DNA of 64,000 bases from Undibacterium sp. KW1 (GTDB lineage Bacteria > Pseudomonadota > Gammaproteobacteria > Burkholderiales > Burkholderiaceae_D). The notes under the pieces are model-generated. The model saw nothing but the letters and a program-made list of their open reading frames with translations, did no database searches and was not told the origin of the DNA. The stretch is taken from NCBI RefSeq assembly GCF_009937955.1, contig NZ_AP018439.1, positions 4,526,001-4,590,000 on the forward strand. The letters run 5' to 3'. This document shows, one piece after another, positions 8,324 to 17,073 of this stretch (position 1 is its first letter; the number at the start of each line of letters is the position of its first letter). The position numbers were made by a program, and so were the translations under genes.

Positions 8324-10999
8324 TTACTGCACGTCCGTCAAATCCTTTTCAAGCACCTCAAACGACTGTGCAGGCAAACCTTGACACCAGTTTTGCCACA
8401 TGATGCGCAAGGCGCGTTGCAAACCACGGGCAATCAGTTCAGGGCGGCCCGGTACGGATTGCTGTATGCGTGCCCGCATCCCCATGCGCAGGCTGCCCAG
8501 ACTGTTCAAATCAGCAGCATTAGCCGCTGCCTTGCGTACGAATTCGTCAGCATTGCCAGCAATGTAGTTCTCCAGCCCCAGATGCCCCATGACAGATGTA
8601 CTTGTGCGGCTGGGTATGGTCTGACCATGCATGGTCATGGTAGGAACACCCATCCACAGTGCATACATGGTAGTTGTACCACCAGAGTAAGGGAAGGTAT
8701 CCAGGCAGATATCCACCTGCTGATGCAGCATCAGGTATTTACGCAAGTCACAATGCGGCTCAAACATCAGGCGATCTGCACTGATACCTGCGTCAGCAAA
8801 CCAGCCACGGATGAGCGGGTGCTCACCGTCGGCAGGCATGGAACCCAGCAACATGCGCGAGTTGGGCACAGACTGCAAGACCCTGGCCCAGATCGCGACG
8901 ACTTCTGCATTGATCTTGCCGACACGGTTAAAACTGCCAAAGGTGATATAGCCTTTCGCCAGCGCTGGCAGGGTCACCAGGTCAGGAGGGTTCACCGTCG
9001 ATTTGAACGGCGCATTGGCTGGCAGACGGACTATCTTCTCGACAAACTGCGACTCAAACTGCCCAGGTGGCAGGATAAACCGGTCAGACAGGAAGTAGTC
9101 AACAGAACGGAAGCCAGTAGTGCCGGGGTAACCCATCCAGCTCACCTGCACTGGTGCTGGCTTGTACGCAAACGCCTGCAACCTGTGCATGCTGGTGTGG
9201 CTGGAAAGATCGATGAGTATATCGACGCCATCCTTCGTGATCTGGGTGACCAGGTCAGCGTCAGACAGCCCAGCCACCTTGCGCCATTGTTTAAAGCGGG
9301 AACGGATGCGGTAAGTGATCTCGTCTTCTACGCTATTGTTATAGTAAATATAGACAGCGACATCATTCGCAGCGGCCAGGTGTTCAAGCACAGGCTCGAT
9401 GAAAGATGCCACTGCATGATTGCATAAATCTGCCGAGACAAAGCCTACCCTCAATTGCTTTTGCGGATCACGCTGGTTTTGATGTCTGGGCCAGGCATCG
9501 CGCAAGCCAGCCTCATAGATATCGCCTATGCGGCAATGTTCAGCAAACAGGGCTTGCGGATCGGTCGCCTGATTTTCAACCATGTTGAATAATTTCCAGC
9601 TGGCCAGCTCCAGGCGCTGGTCGATCAGGCCGGGATCAACCTCCAGAGCCTGTTTAAGTGCCTGTTCTGCATCCGCAATCTTGCCCTGGGATTTGAGGAT
9701 GGACGCCAGTATGCAATAAAAATCACCTGCCTGCGGTGCATGCTCAATAGCGCTGCGGCAGCTCGCCCCGGCCTCTTCAAGCTTGTGCTGCCCCATCAGC
9801 AACAGGGCGAGATTGATATGTGCATACGCATGTTGCGGGTTGATCTCAAGCACGGCCCTGAAACTGCGCTCGGCACTGGCCGTCAGCCCCTGCCCTATCT
9901 GTATGCCGCCGAGATTAAAATGCGCCTCGACAAAATCAGGCTTGATCCTGATCGCTGCCTGGTAGCAGCTTACCGCTTCGGCCATGTGCCTTAGCTGCGT
10001 CTGCTTTTCTGCTAGCTGGAAATGCCAGTTGGCATCCTCAGTCACGCTGGCGATCAGGCGCTGGTAATGGCTGTCGGCCTGTACCAGGCGGTCTTGCGAA
10101 CCCAAAGTATCGAGCAGGATGGCGCGTGCTTCTGTATGGGCAGGCTGTACTTCCAGCAAGCGCCACAACCAGGTTTCAGCTTCTGCCCCTTTGGCCTGGG
10201 CCAGCAGCGCGTTACTCAACATCCACAATAATTGGGGAGATACCGGAGCGGCATTGCTGGCTTGTTTCAGCAATGCCTCAGCCTCGGCATAGCGCGCCTG
10301 CGTCAGCAGTATTCCACTCAAGTTAACATAGGCATTGACAGAACCGGGATTGATTTCCAGCACGCGCCGGAAACATGGCTCAGCCTCAGCCAGCCTGTTT
10401 TGCCCCTGCAACAAAGTCCCCAGGTTGAAATGCGCAAAAGAAAAAGCCGGGTTGATTGCTATGGCCTGGCGATAACTGGCCTCTGCCTCGGGCAAGCGGT
10501 TTTGCATCGTCAGGTTGGCGGCCAGGTTGAAATGCGCCACGGTGTTGCCAGCTTCACGGGTAATCAATTGCCTGTAAATGGCTTCAGCCTCTGCACTGCG
10601 GCCTTGCCCATCAAGGGTCAGGCCAAGATTAATCGCCGCATCACCAAAGCCGGGTGCAATTTCCAGGGCACGGCGATAAGCCACTTCAGCCACCTCCAGT
10701 TGCCCACGCTCATAGGCAATATCGCCCAGCTTGTTGTGCACCTGCGCATCTTGCGGGTCAAGCACAAGCGCCTGCTGGCAGTAATCTTTTGCCTCGTCGA
10801 GTTTGCCAGCAGCAAACAAATGATTAGCCTGCTCCAGCAAGCTACCCACTGCTGACAGTTGCCCTGCGACAGGCGTCGGCTTCGCCGGGCTCTCAATTGG
10901 CCCGCCAACCGCCTGTTCAGGCGGAGTCACTGGCTTTGCCACAGGCTGAACTTCAGCCTCATTGCCTGCACCCATGCGCTTTTTAAACCAGGAAAACAT
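8324..10999 (-). CDS. TPR-repeat SPINDLY/OGT-family glycosyltransferase (GT41-like)
   Basis: An 891-residue protein. After a basic start (MFSWFKKRMG) and a proline-rich linker, residues about 50-480 are tandem tetratricopeptide repeats, each with the A-x-x-x-L/Y-x-x-A pattern. Residues about 520-891 match the O-linked GlcNAc transferase C-terminal (Glyco_transf_41) domain: LRVGFVSADLCNHAVASF, SWMGYPGTTGFRSVDYFLSD, FGSFNRVGKIN, and the FPYSGGTTTMYALWMGVP and TIPSRTSTSVMGHLG nucleotide-sugar-binding segments. Such bacterial enzymes transfer sugars from nucleotide sugars to Ser/Thr of proteins, in several bacteria to flagellin. It is convergent with the sugar-modifying cluster, consistent with protein glycosylation. 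No signal peptide; cytoplasmic. Confidence 0.9.
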   Translation of the reverse strand: MFSWFKKRMGAGNEAEVQPVAKPVTPPEQAVGGPIESPAKPTPVAGQLSAVGSLLEQANHLFAAGKLDEAKDYCQQALVLDPQDAQVHNKLGDIAYERGQLEVAEVAYRRALEIAPGFGDAAINLGLTLDGQGRSAEAEAIYRQLITREAGNTVAHFNLAANLTMQNRLPEAEASYRQAIAINPAFSFAHFNLGTLLQGQNRLAEAEPCFRRVLEINPGSVNAYVNLSGILLTQARYAEAEALLKQASNAAPVSPQLLWMLSNALLAQAKGAEAETWLWRLLEVQPAHTEARAILLDTLGSQDRLVQADSHYQRLIASVTEDANWHFQLAEKQTQLRHMAEAVSCYQAAIRIKPDFVEAHFNLGGIQIGQGLTASAERSFRAVLEINPQHAYAHINLALLLMGQHKLEEAGASCRSAIEHAPQAGDFYCILASILKSQGKIADAEQALKQALEVDPGLIDQRLELASWKLFNMVENQATDPQALFAEHCRIGDIYEAGLRDAWPRHQNQRDPQKQLRVGFVSADLCNHAVASFIEPVLEHLAAANDVAVYIYYNNSVEDEITYRIRSRFKQWRKVAGLSDADLVTQITKDGVDILIDLSSHTSMHRLQAFAYKPAPVQVSWMGYPGTTGFRSVDYFLSDRFILPPGQFESQFVEKIVRLPANAPFKSTVNPPDLVTLPALAKGYITFGSFNRVGKINAEVVAIWARVLQSVPNSRMLLGSMPADGEHPLIRGWFADAGISADRLMFEPHCDLRKYLMLHQQVDICLDTFPYSGGTTTMYALWMGVPTMTMHGQTIPSRTSTSVMGHLGLENYIAGNADEFVRKAAANAADLNSLGSLRMGMRARIQQSVPGRPELIARGLQRALRIMWQNWCQGLPAQSFEVLEKDLTDVQ

Positions 11000-11100
11000 C
11001 CAGATATCCTTTGCTCAGTACCGTTTGCCACTATATCCCAGGCGATGAGACCGCCTCAGTGGCCAAACACAAATATTAACGCAGGATAACATTGACAAGC

Positions 11101-11152
11101 CTGATTCTAAAGCTTGAATCTAAAGTCTGAACCTAAAGCCAGATTCTGAGGC
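11101..11152. repeat. degenerate short tandem repeat
   Basis: Four imperfect copies of a 12-14 bp unit of the form TGAATCTAAAGTC lie upstream of the TPR glycosyltransferase start and before the lipoprotein gene. Function unknown; possible spacing or protein-binding array. Confidence 0.45.
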
Positions 11153-11321
11153 CCGCTGCGTGAAACAGCCTGAGTTACTCCAGTCACATCCCCAGTACAT
11201 CGAAGTATTTCTCACCCGACAGCCAAATCATTGCATAATTGCTACCGCGCAATTGCTTGCGAGTGCCAGCAAACCCGGCGAAAAAAGTGAACCACAAGTT
11301 CACGCACAATATGGAGACACC

Positions 11322-12545
11322 ATGAACAAGAAAATAGCCAGTGCATACACACTGAGCCTGTTGGCAACAGTTTTGGCAGCGACACTGGGAGGATGTGGTG
11401 GCGGTTCAGGTGGCAGCGGCAATGCCAGCACCGCGCCCGACACTGGCAATCAAACCCAGGTCAGCACCAGCCTGGTACCCATCATCTTGCCAGGGCCGGT
11501 TCCGGCAGATTCACCGCCACCACCCACGGGTGGCAGTTACGCGATGTCACTGGCGATTCCGCCACGTCACCAGTGGAATGCCAACTACGGCTATTGCGGC
11601 GAAACCGCCTTCATCAGTGCCGGTTTGTATTACGGCCAGTATGTATCGCAGTACACCGCACGCGCTGCCGCAACACCGGGTTTGAGCCAAAACGATGTCA
11701 ACAGCCAGTTGCTAGTCTCGGTCAATGACCTGACAGCAGCAGCCAACATGCATCTGAATGCCGTTGAGTGGAACGGGCTGTCAAACGCCACCACGACCAG
11801 CCAGTACCTGGCCTGGATCAAGGGCTATGTGCTGGCTGGTTATCCGGTCATCATGGGTATCTATGTGAACCAGTATCAGCCTGGCGGCAACCCTGCGACT
11901 GGTTTTTCCAGCTATGACCATATCGTGCCGGTTAATGGCATCGCCTCCAGCCACCCGCTGGTACCGGGATTGAACCAGACTTATTACGCCGACGATATTT
12001 TGCAATTCAGCGATAACAGCGGCACCAATAATGCCAATTACCCCAATCAATTCACTGCCCCGCCAGTGGCCGCAGCTTATCTGTTCCAATATGGCTTCGA
12101 CAAATTCCAGATGACACGCACCCAGGCCAACGCCCAGGCTGCACCACCGTATTCGCTGGCACTGCATAGCAGCAGTAACAACATCAATTCAGCCGTTGCC
12201 ATTACCGGTGTCATCGATATAAATAGAGAAACGGTGCCAGTGCGGCTGGCAACCGACCTGAATTACGAAAACCCGGCAATGAGCAAAGGCGCAAACACTC
12301 CGCCCATGGCAGCGCCGCTGACCCTGACTGCCACCGTATATGGCCTCAGCGTTGGAGTGAAATACAATGTGTATCAATACGATTCGCTGGCAGCCATCCC
12401 CAATTCGTCTTTCAACGCCAATGCTGCCTCAGCCACGCAAACCTTCAGCTTCACCGCCACCGATTCCACCTATGTGCTGCCGCAGGTAAAAATCATGTCT
12501 AACCAGACTGCAGCCTTCCGCGCGGTGCCTGCGTCGGCGCGGTGA
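11322..12545 (+). CDS. lipoprotein with a papain/C39-like cysteine peptidase domain
   Basis: A 407-residue predicted lipoprotein. The start ATG 11322 has GGAGA nearby and gives a signal peptide ending in the lipobox LGGC, followed by a Gly/Ser linker. The domain from about residue 75 shows NYGYCGETAFISAGLYYGQY, with a candidate catalytic Cys followed by a helix, and later SSYDHIVPVNG with a candidate His, the arrangement of C39-like/papain-fold peptidases. The C-terminal 100 residues look like a beta-rich domain. It would be anchored in the outer or inner membrane. The exact family is not established, and it may be a non-peptidase member of the fold. An open upstream extension to 11160 lacks signal-like sequence and is unlikely to be translated. 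Confidence 0.6.
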   Translation: MNKKIASAYTLSLLATVLAATLGGCGGGSGGSGNASTAPDTGNQTQVSTSLVPIILPGPVPADSPPPPTGGSYAMSLAIPPRHQWNANYGYCGETAFISAGLYYGQYVSQYTARAAATPGLSQNDVNSQLLVSVNDLTAAANMHLNAVEWNGLSNATTTSQYLAWIKGYVLAGYPVIMGIYVNQYQPGGNPATGFSSYDHIVPVNGIASSHPLVPGLNQTYYADDILQFSDNSGTNNANYPNQFTAPPVAAAYLFQYGFDKFQMTRTQANAQAAPPYSLALHSSSNNINSAVAITGVIDINRETVPVRLATDLNYENPAMSKGANTPPMAAPLTLTATVYGLSVGVKYNVYQYDSLAAIPNSSFNANAASATQTFSFTATDSTYVLPQVKIMSNQTAAFRAVPASAR

Positions 12546-12612
12546 AGAAATACCTTGAAGCCGGACACTGGGTAAATATGCAGTCATGACTACATGAATC
12601 AACAGCCCAGAT

Positions 12613-12632
12613 GCGGGGGCACTGTTCCCCGC
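12613..12632. terminator. possible hairpin after the lipoprotein gene
   Basis: A perfect GCGGGG/CCCCGC stem with an 8-base loop, 70 bp after the lipoprotein stop. No T-run follows, so it is either a weak terminator or a remnant of an interspersed repeat. Confidence 0.3.
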
Positions 12633-12673
12633 TACGACTCCAAAGCATAATTAATCAACCTGACTGCTTACCG

Positions 12674-13663
12674 ATGATAAATAAAAACCTGCTGGTCTTG
12701 CTATTTACCGCCCTGGTCCCATTCTCTGCATGCATTGCGCAAGACATAAACCAGACACAGTCTCAAACCACTTCAATAAAAATCGACAAGGCGTTGACCC
12801 CGGAAATAGGCGGAATAAAACAGTTTATCGAGATTAAAACCGATGATGCCAACAAGCCCGTCCTGCTATTTTTATCGGGCGGCCCCGGAAGCTCAATGAT
12901 AAGCAATGCGGCAGCTTTCACAACTATCTTGAAAGACAGATTTACGATAGTCCAATGGGACCAGCGAGATGCCGGTAAGACCCTGAAACTCAATCTCTCA
13001 CCCGTACAGCCCTCGGTTGAGCTCATGGAGAAGGATACCTATGAAGTCATACAATTCATCAGGAAAGAATTAAAACAGGAAAAAATATATTTGCTCGGCA
13101 GCTCCTGGGGCAATGTCCTGGGTTTTTACATCGTCAAAAACCACCCCGAATTACTGCATGCCTATTTTGCGTCCAATCCCGTCATCAGCCAGCTCGCCAG
13201 TGAAAAAGAATTGCTGGCGGCCCTGAAGAACCATTTCAAGGACAATGCAATCGCCAGCGCTGAACTGGCCAGCGTTAATATCCCGTTTAAAATCGATGAA
13301 GACCTGCTCTACCTGAGAAAATGGCTGCTGTACAAAGAAGGCAAAGAGTTCGCAACCAGTGCCGAATTCAGGAATGGTTTTCTGCAATGGTCAAAAACCT
13401 GGTCGCCTGTATGGAACGCCGTCATGAATATGGATTTGCCAAAGACCTTGAAAGAAGTCGATTGCCCGGTGTATTTTTTCGTGGGCAAAAACGATATACA
13501 AACATCTGCCCAGATTACCAAAGACTATTTCGCGCAATTGAAGGCACCAAAGAAAGCGCTGTTTTTATTTGAACATTCTGGCCATCAGATTCATAAAGAC
13601 GAGGCAGAAAAATTTCAGCAGACTATCATCAGCACCTTGCCTGCGGTGGCGACAGGAAAGTAG
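12674..13663 (+). CDS. secreted alpha/beta hydrolase, proline-iminopeptidase-like
   Basis: A 329-residue hydrolase with an N-terminal export signal (hydrophobic residues about 5-19; Cys20 could be a lipidation site but the -3 residue is not typical). The fold's landmarks are present: LSGGPGSS oxyanion-hole loop (about 68-74), WDQRDAGKT as in prolyl aminopeptidases, the nucleophile elbow LGSSWGN with Ser144, and a C-terminal HSGHQIHKDE with the catalytic His. S33-family proline iminopeptidases or related esterases are the nearest families. ATG 12674 is chosen because it begins the signal peptide. It stands alone between the lipoprotein and an opposite-strand gene. Confidence 0.75.
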   Translation: MINKNLLVLLFTALVPFSACIAQDINQTQSQTTSIKIDKALTPEIGGIKQFIEIKTDDANKPVLLFLSGGPGSSMISNAAAFTTILKDRFTIVQWDQRDAGKTLKLNLSPVQPSVELMEKDTYEVIQFIRKELKQEKIYLLGSSWGNVLGFYIVKNHPELLHAYFASNPVISQLASEKELLAALKNHFKDNAIASAELASVNIPFKIDEDLLYLRKWLLYKEGKEFATSAEFRNGFLQWSKTWSPVWNAVMNMDLPKTLKEVDCPVYFFVGKNDIQTSAQITKDYFAQLKAPKKALFLFEHSGHQIHKDEAEKFQQTIISTLPAVATGK

Positions 13664-13676
13664 GGAGGGTTTTTAT

Positions 13677-13701
13677 GCCGGGGCTGATTATTAGCTCCGG
13701 C
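13677..13701. terminator. hairpin downstream of the alpha/beta hydrolase
   Basis: GCCGGGGCT and AGCTCCGGC pair with one mismatch around a 7-base loop, 14 bp after the hydrolase stop. No T-tract follows on the + strand, so termination is possible but not certain. Confidence 0.4.
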
Positions 13702-13770
13702 AATCTGGCTGTAGCAATCACATACCAGCTATAAACCATCATCAACACCCGAGCTTGGAAATGCAGGAAG

Positions 13771-14331
13771 TCACGCCTTCCTTTTATCGGACCTCAATGT
13801 CAAACAACGGCGTATCCAAACGATAACAGCGCAGGCCATGCCAAAAGAAAGCAAGACATTCATCGTTATCTCAAGAACAAAACTTAACGTGGCCTTTGAA
13901 AAGTAAAACGTCAACACGCCAGTAAAACTTGCCCCAACAGCCGCAAACCAAGAAATTAGTCCAGGATTCGGTGGCGACGTTCCATCCTTCAAATGGACGG
14001 TACTTCGAATAAGTATTGCCGTGAGTATGACCCAAAGCGGTATTAGTAGCCATAAACACTTATTGCCAAAAGTGTGACCAAGTATAAGCAAGGAAAAAGA
14101 CGAATAGGCAATGAAGAGTGGTATCCAGAGAACCAGACACCAAGCGTAAAACTGGATGTTTGGGTACTTATTTTTTCTGAATACCAGGATGACCAATATT
14201 CCCAGTGCCGTCTCGATTGCGAGAAACTCCTTCCACCAGAAATTGGGGGCCAGGTCGTAATTGAGCAAAAGAAGATAAGAATAAAAAATGGCTCCCCAAT
14301 TGCCTAGCAGTTTCTCATCTTCAAAACTCAT
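13771..14331 (-). CDS. hypothetical multi-pass membrane protein
   Basis: A 186-residue protein with about five hydrophobic segments: residues about 12-28, 37-51, 61-85, 92-108 and 130-170 in two spans, with a basic C-terminal tail (RRCLTLRSDKRKA). No family recognised. Base composition is more AT-rich than its neighbours, as are the genes up to 15650, suggesting an acquired patch of hypothetical genes. Confidence 0.65.
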   Translation of the reverse strand: MSFEDEKLLGNWGAIFYSYLLLLNYDLAPNFWWKEFLAIETALGILVILVFRKNKYPNIQFYAWCLVLWIPLFIAYSSFSLLILGHTFGNKCLWLLIPLWVILTAILIRSTVHLKDGTSPPNPGLISWFAAVGASFTGVLTFYFSKATLSFVLEITMNVLLSFGMACAVIVWIRRCLTLRSDKRKA

Positions 14332-14485
14332 TTACGTTTACTTTCCGGGTATTCCGAAAGGGTTTATGTTGTTTCATATTCCGTATAGATTAAACTTCGC
14401 GCTGTCTTGCTTTGTCGGGCTCATTTTTATATCCTATGTGAAGGAAAGATCTGAGTCCAAATTCAATCTAAATCCAAGCCCGGCT

Positions 14486-14602
14486 CTACGCGACATGAAT
14501 TGTTGAAACAAATACCCAAAGAATTAGCAACACAATAGCAAATAAGCTCAAAACGCCTATCTTCACATACCGTCTGACTGAACCATCGGGTCGAAAAAGC
14601 AT
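14486..14602 (-). CDS. possible small single-span membrane protein (38 residues)
   Basis: An open frame of 38 codons with a basic N-terminus (RPDGSVRRYVK) followed by a clean hydrophobic helix (about residues 15-33) and a short tail, the positive-inside layout of a small membrane protein. It is in the same frame as, and 30 bp after, another small membrane ORF. No ribosome-binding site is obvious, so support is only from composition and topology. Confidence 0.3.
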   Translation of the reverse strand: MLFRPDGSVRRYVKIGVLSLFAIVLLILWVFVSTIHVA

Positions 14603-14632
14603 TTGACGAATCCGGTCATGTCGTCCCAGCTT

Positions 14633-14740
14633 TCACCACCAATCCGGCCCGGCGCTGCCTTTCTCCGAACCTGAAAAGTAAATCAGCACGGCAATGACAG
14701 TAATGGCCAGGGTAAAAAAGAATTTTATATTCAGTGGCAT
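14633..14740 (-). CDS. possible small membrane protein (35 residues)
   Basis: Encodes MPLNIKFFFTLAITVIAVLI followed by a short polar tail ending in PDWW. The single hydrophobic span covers almost the whole chain. It is preceded on its strand by the 193-residue gene at 14774-15355 and followed by the small frame at 14486-14602, so all may form one transcript. A longer frame in another phase (14616-14801) is less protein-like. Confidence 0.35.
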   Translation of the reverse strand: MPLNIKFFFTLAITVIAVLIYFSGSEKGSAGPDWW

Positions 14741-14773
14741 CAAACACCCGCAAGGATAATAAACATAGAAATG

Positions 14774-15355
14774 TCAGACGTGCTCTCGCTGCAGATACCA
14801 CCCAAGTTTTTTCTCAAACCAGGGTAACGCGCAACGTTTAACGTCGGCCACAGCCTTATCAACGGCCAGTTGAACCCTCATTTTCGCTTCATCGTCGCCA
14901 ATCTCGCGCATTTCATCAGCCATGAATTCTGCCTGAAAGGCAGCTATATCATCTATCGTCGAATTGGGTTTCCAGAATGGCCAGTTTAATGCTATTTCCT
15001 CAGGTTTGAAGCCAGCCATTGGGCCAGACAGTAATTGAAAGAAGACCGTCGCACTCGGTGCAGAAATAACTGTATCCGAAAAAGGTTCCATGGTCCAAGG
15101 AACATCCGCCTTTCTCGCCGTCTCTGACCATTGACAATATCCTTCAAAGTAATCGAGACGAGGATGCGTAGAAAACCATATTGTGAAAGTCAACTTATCA
15201 ACGGGATTCCAGATAAATACAACTGGCTTTCCGGATGGTTTTGCCTCGTCTGCTGCTTTCCTTGATGGTGTCTCTTTCAAAGTAAATTCCGGGAGGACGC
15301 CATGCATTTTTTCGACCAGGATTGGTTTCCAGAATTTCTTGTAGCAGACTCTCAT
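14774..15355 (-). CDS. hypothetical protein
   Basis: A 193-residue soluble protein, rich in Trp and acidic residues, with no signal peptide or membrane span. Repeated Trp-containing segments (FIWNPVDKLTFTIWFSTH, WPFWKPNSTIDDI) and a helical, charged C-terminus are visible. I do not recognise the family. Probably co-transcribed with the neighbouring minus-strand frames. Confidence 0.6.
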   Translation of the reverse strand: MRVCYKKFWKPILVEKMHGVLPEFTLKETPSRKAADEAKPSGKPVVFIWNPVDKLTFTIWFSTHPRLDYFEGYCQWSETARKADVPWTMEPFSDTVISAPSATVFFQLLSGPMAGFKPEEIALNWPFWKPNSTIDDIAAFQAEFMADEMREIGDDEAKMRVQLAVDKAVADVKRCALPWFEKKLGWYLQREHV

Positions 15356-15401
15356 TATTGCAAACCCTAGTTTTCAATAGATATGGTTACTGACAGCGAC
15401 A

Positions 15402-15650
15402 TCAAATCTGAACGCGATCCAGAAATGGCATGCCATTTTGACGTAGTTTTAAAATAAAAGCTGAGGTAGTCTCAGAAATAGTCTCTTCATCTATATGCAC
15501 ACCATCCACGCCATCTTCACACAGGCTACCAATCCAGACAAAACCTTCATCGAGATTATTGGCATTAGAAATAATCCCGGCTGTCACAATTGACGGCCTC
15601 TGCATCAATTTATCTGAGCTGCTCCAGCCCTGCATGGTTTTCAGAAACAT
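15402..15650 (-). CDS. hypothetical protein (82 residues)
   Basis: A small acidic protein (PSIVTAGIISNANNLDEGFV… region with a Gly-Val-Asp-rich centre). It lies 46 bp upstream of the 193-residue gene on the same strand, so an operon is likely. No family recognised; composition is protein-like, but existence is supported only by the open frame and arrangement. Confidence 0.45.
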   Translation of the reverse strand: MFLKTMQGWSSSDKLMQRPSIVTAGIISNANNLDEGFVWIGSLCEDGVDGVHIDEETISETTSAFILKLRQNGMPFLDRVQI

Positions 15651-15697
15651 CCATTTCTGCTAAGGTAAGCCATCCCCCACAATTTGTCCTGCACGTC

Positions 15698-16659
15698 ATG
15701 TCCCTACTCAGAAAACCCAAACCTGTCCCGGCAAATACTGTTGAGACCAATCAACAGATTGCTGCGCTGGTGTCTGTGCAAAACCGGATTTTTCCGAGGC
15801 TGATTGATAGCCTGCAGGCGGGTGTCAGTACGGCTGACGTGGCGGTGCTGGCGGATGAGCTGGCGCGGGAGCATGGTGTGCATAGCTCGCTGCCATTGAT
15901 GAATGGTTTTCCGGCTGGTATCAGCATTAGTGTGAACCAGGAAATCATGAATGGTGTGCCGCTTAGCGACAAGCTGCTCAAGGATGGGGATGTGGTGAAG
16001 CTGGCGTTTGGTCTGCACGATCAGCAAAGGGCGTTCAGCATGCAGAACTGGACTGTGCAGATCGGAGCGGGTACGGCCATTGCCGGCGACTTGCTGGGGC
16101 CTAGTGAACTGTAACAGTGAAAATCGGAGTGCCTGCCATGTGCGCGACGATCATGGCTGCGTTGCAAATACTCGCGATAGCCCCGCTATCGCTGTGTTTT
16201 GCATCTTGCCCTGATGCGCCGGGCACATGTCCTTCACTCTCGATTTCACTGTTACAGTCCACTAGTCATGCTATTTTGCAGGAGAGCATATCGCTGTGCC
16301 GGCCTGGCGCGCTGGTCTCGGCAATTGGCAGCCATTTGCAGCAGGCGTGCAGCAAGACTGGCTTGTTTATCTCGGAGCTGTTTGCTGGTCATATCATCGG
16401 TGAACAGGCGCATATGCTGCCGCAGGTTTTACCGCGCCGTGGCATGTTCGAAGCGGAGCATGTCTTGGGTGCGGGTTGCATGCTGCATCTGGTGGTACTG
16501 GCCCACCCTGCCAAGCCCAGCGCCAGGCAGCTCAAAGATCACTGGCCTGTGACTGAGCGCAACTACTATCCATCTGCCTGCTACAGCCATATGCTGCTGA
16601 TCACCGAGGACGTGCCGCAGATACTGACAGCGTCCTATCCTTTACTGCCGAACTGCTAA
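15698..16659 (+). pseudogene. methionine-aminopeptidase-like (M24) gene interrupted by a MITE
   Basis: The two halves of an M24 'pita-bread' protein lie on either side of an insertion at 16105-16261. The first half has the MAP-like NGFPAGISISVNQEIMNGVP and LLKDGDVVKLAFG segments; the second has RPGALVSAIGSHLQQ, FAGHIIGEQAHMLPQV, GMFEAEHVLGAGC and a YSHMLLITED strand. Removing the 157-bp element plus one CTAG copy joins the halves exactly in frame (…DLLGPSHAILQESI…), giving about 266 residues, normal for type I MAP. Several metal ligands of MAP are replaced: the CHG His by Asn, the NIDV Asp by Ala and the final Glu by Ser, so the ancestor was probably already a non-catalytic homologue. Confidence 0.85.
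16101..16265. mobile_element. 157-bp palindromic MITE with CTAG target duplication
   Basis: Element 16105-16261 is bounded by inverted ends reading TG(A/G)ACTGTAACAGTGAAA inward and folds almost end to end into one long imperfect hairpin with the loop at GCGATAGCCCCGCTATCGC. CTAG occurs directly at both sides (16101-16104 and 16262-16265). It has no coding capacity and would need a transposase in trans. Excision in silico, leaving one CTAG, restores the surrounding reading frame, which independently supports the boundaries. Confidence 0.85.
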
Positions 16660-17073
16660 ACCCACAAAGCAGAGGTGATCACGAAGTCCCACAATCCGAC
16701 CGTGCTGGCCATGCCTGCCATGCATTAAGACGCGGCATTCTCCTACAGACAAATGAAATCTTGAGGCGCAGCATTACTCCACAGCAAATACTAGCCAAGC
16801 CACAAAAGCGTAAAAAAATGCAAATTAATCATATCAATATTGCAGCGATATAGACAATTGCATAATATGAATGTAAATTTAGTAAGCATGATATATTTGC
16901 ATTGACATGCATGTATATTGAGGGAATACGTAAGCGGGGCCGTGCTGTGGCAATAAGTGCCGGGGCGAGTTTGTGAGCAAGCATGGCTTGTAAAAGGCTT
17001 GTTACAAATTTCGCGTTGCAGCAAAGTTGCCCTGAAGTATTATTAATCATTGTGCGCAGGCGAAAGGTGTCTA
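16660..17073. other. intergenic region upstream of signalling operon
   Basis: About 410 bp with no gene. The part 16800-16925 is strongly AT-rich and probably contains the promoter of the response-regulator operon. An AAAGGTGT lies just before the ATG at 17074. No RNA gene or terminator recognised. Confidence 0.4.

Noticed and set aside
8381..9427. A 348-codon open frame opposite the TPR glycosyltransferase
   Set aside because: Cys/His/Arg-rich product with no domain; shadow of a well-supported GT41 gene.
15402..15650. Idea that this gene and the 193-residue gene form one frameshifted protein
   Set aside because: No family similarity to support joining, and the intervening 46 bp do not restore continuity.
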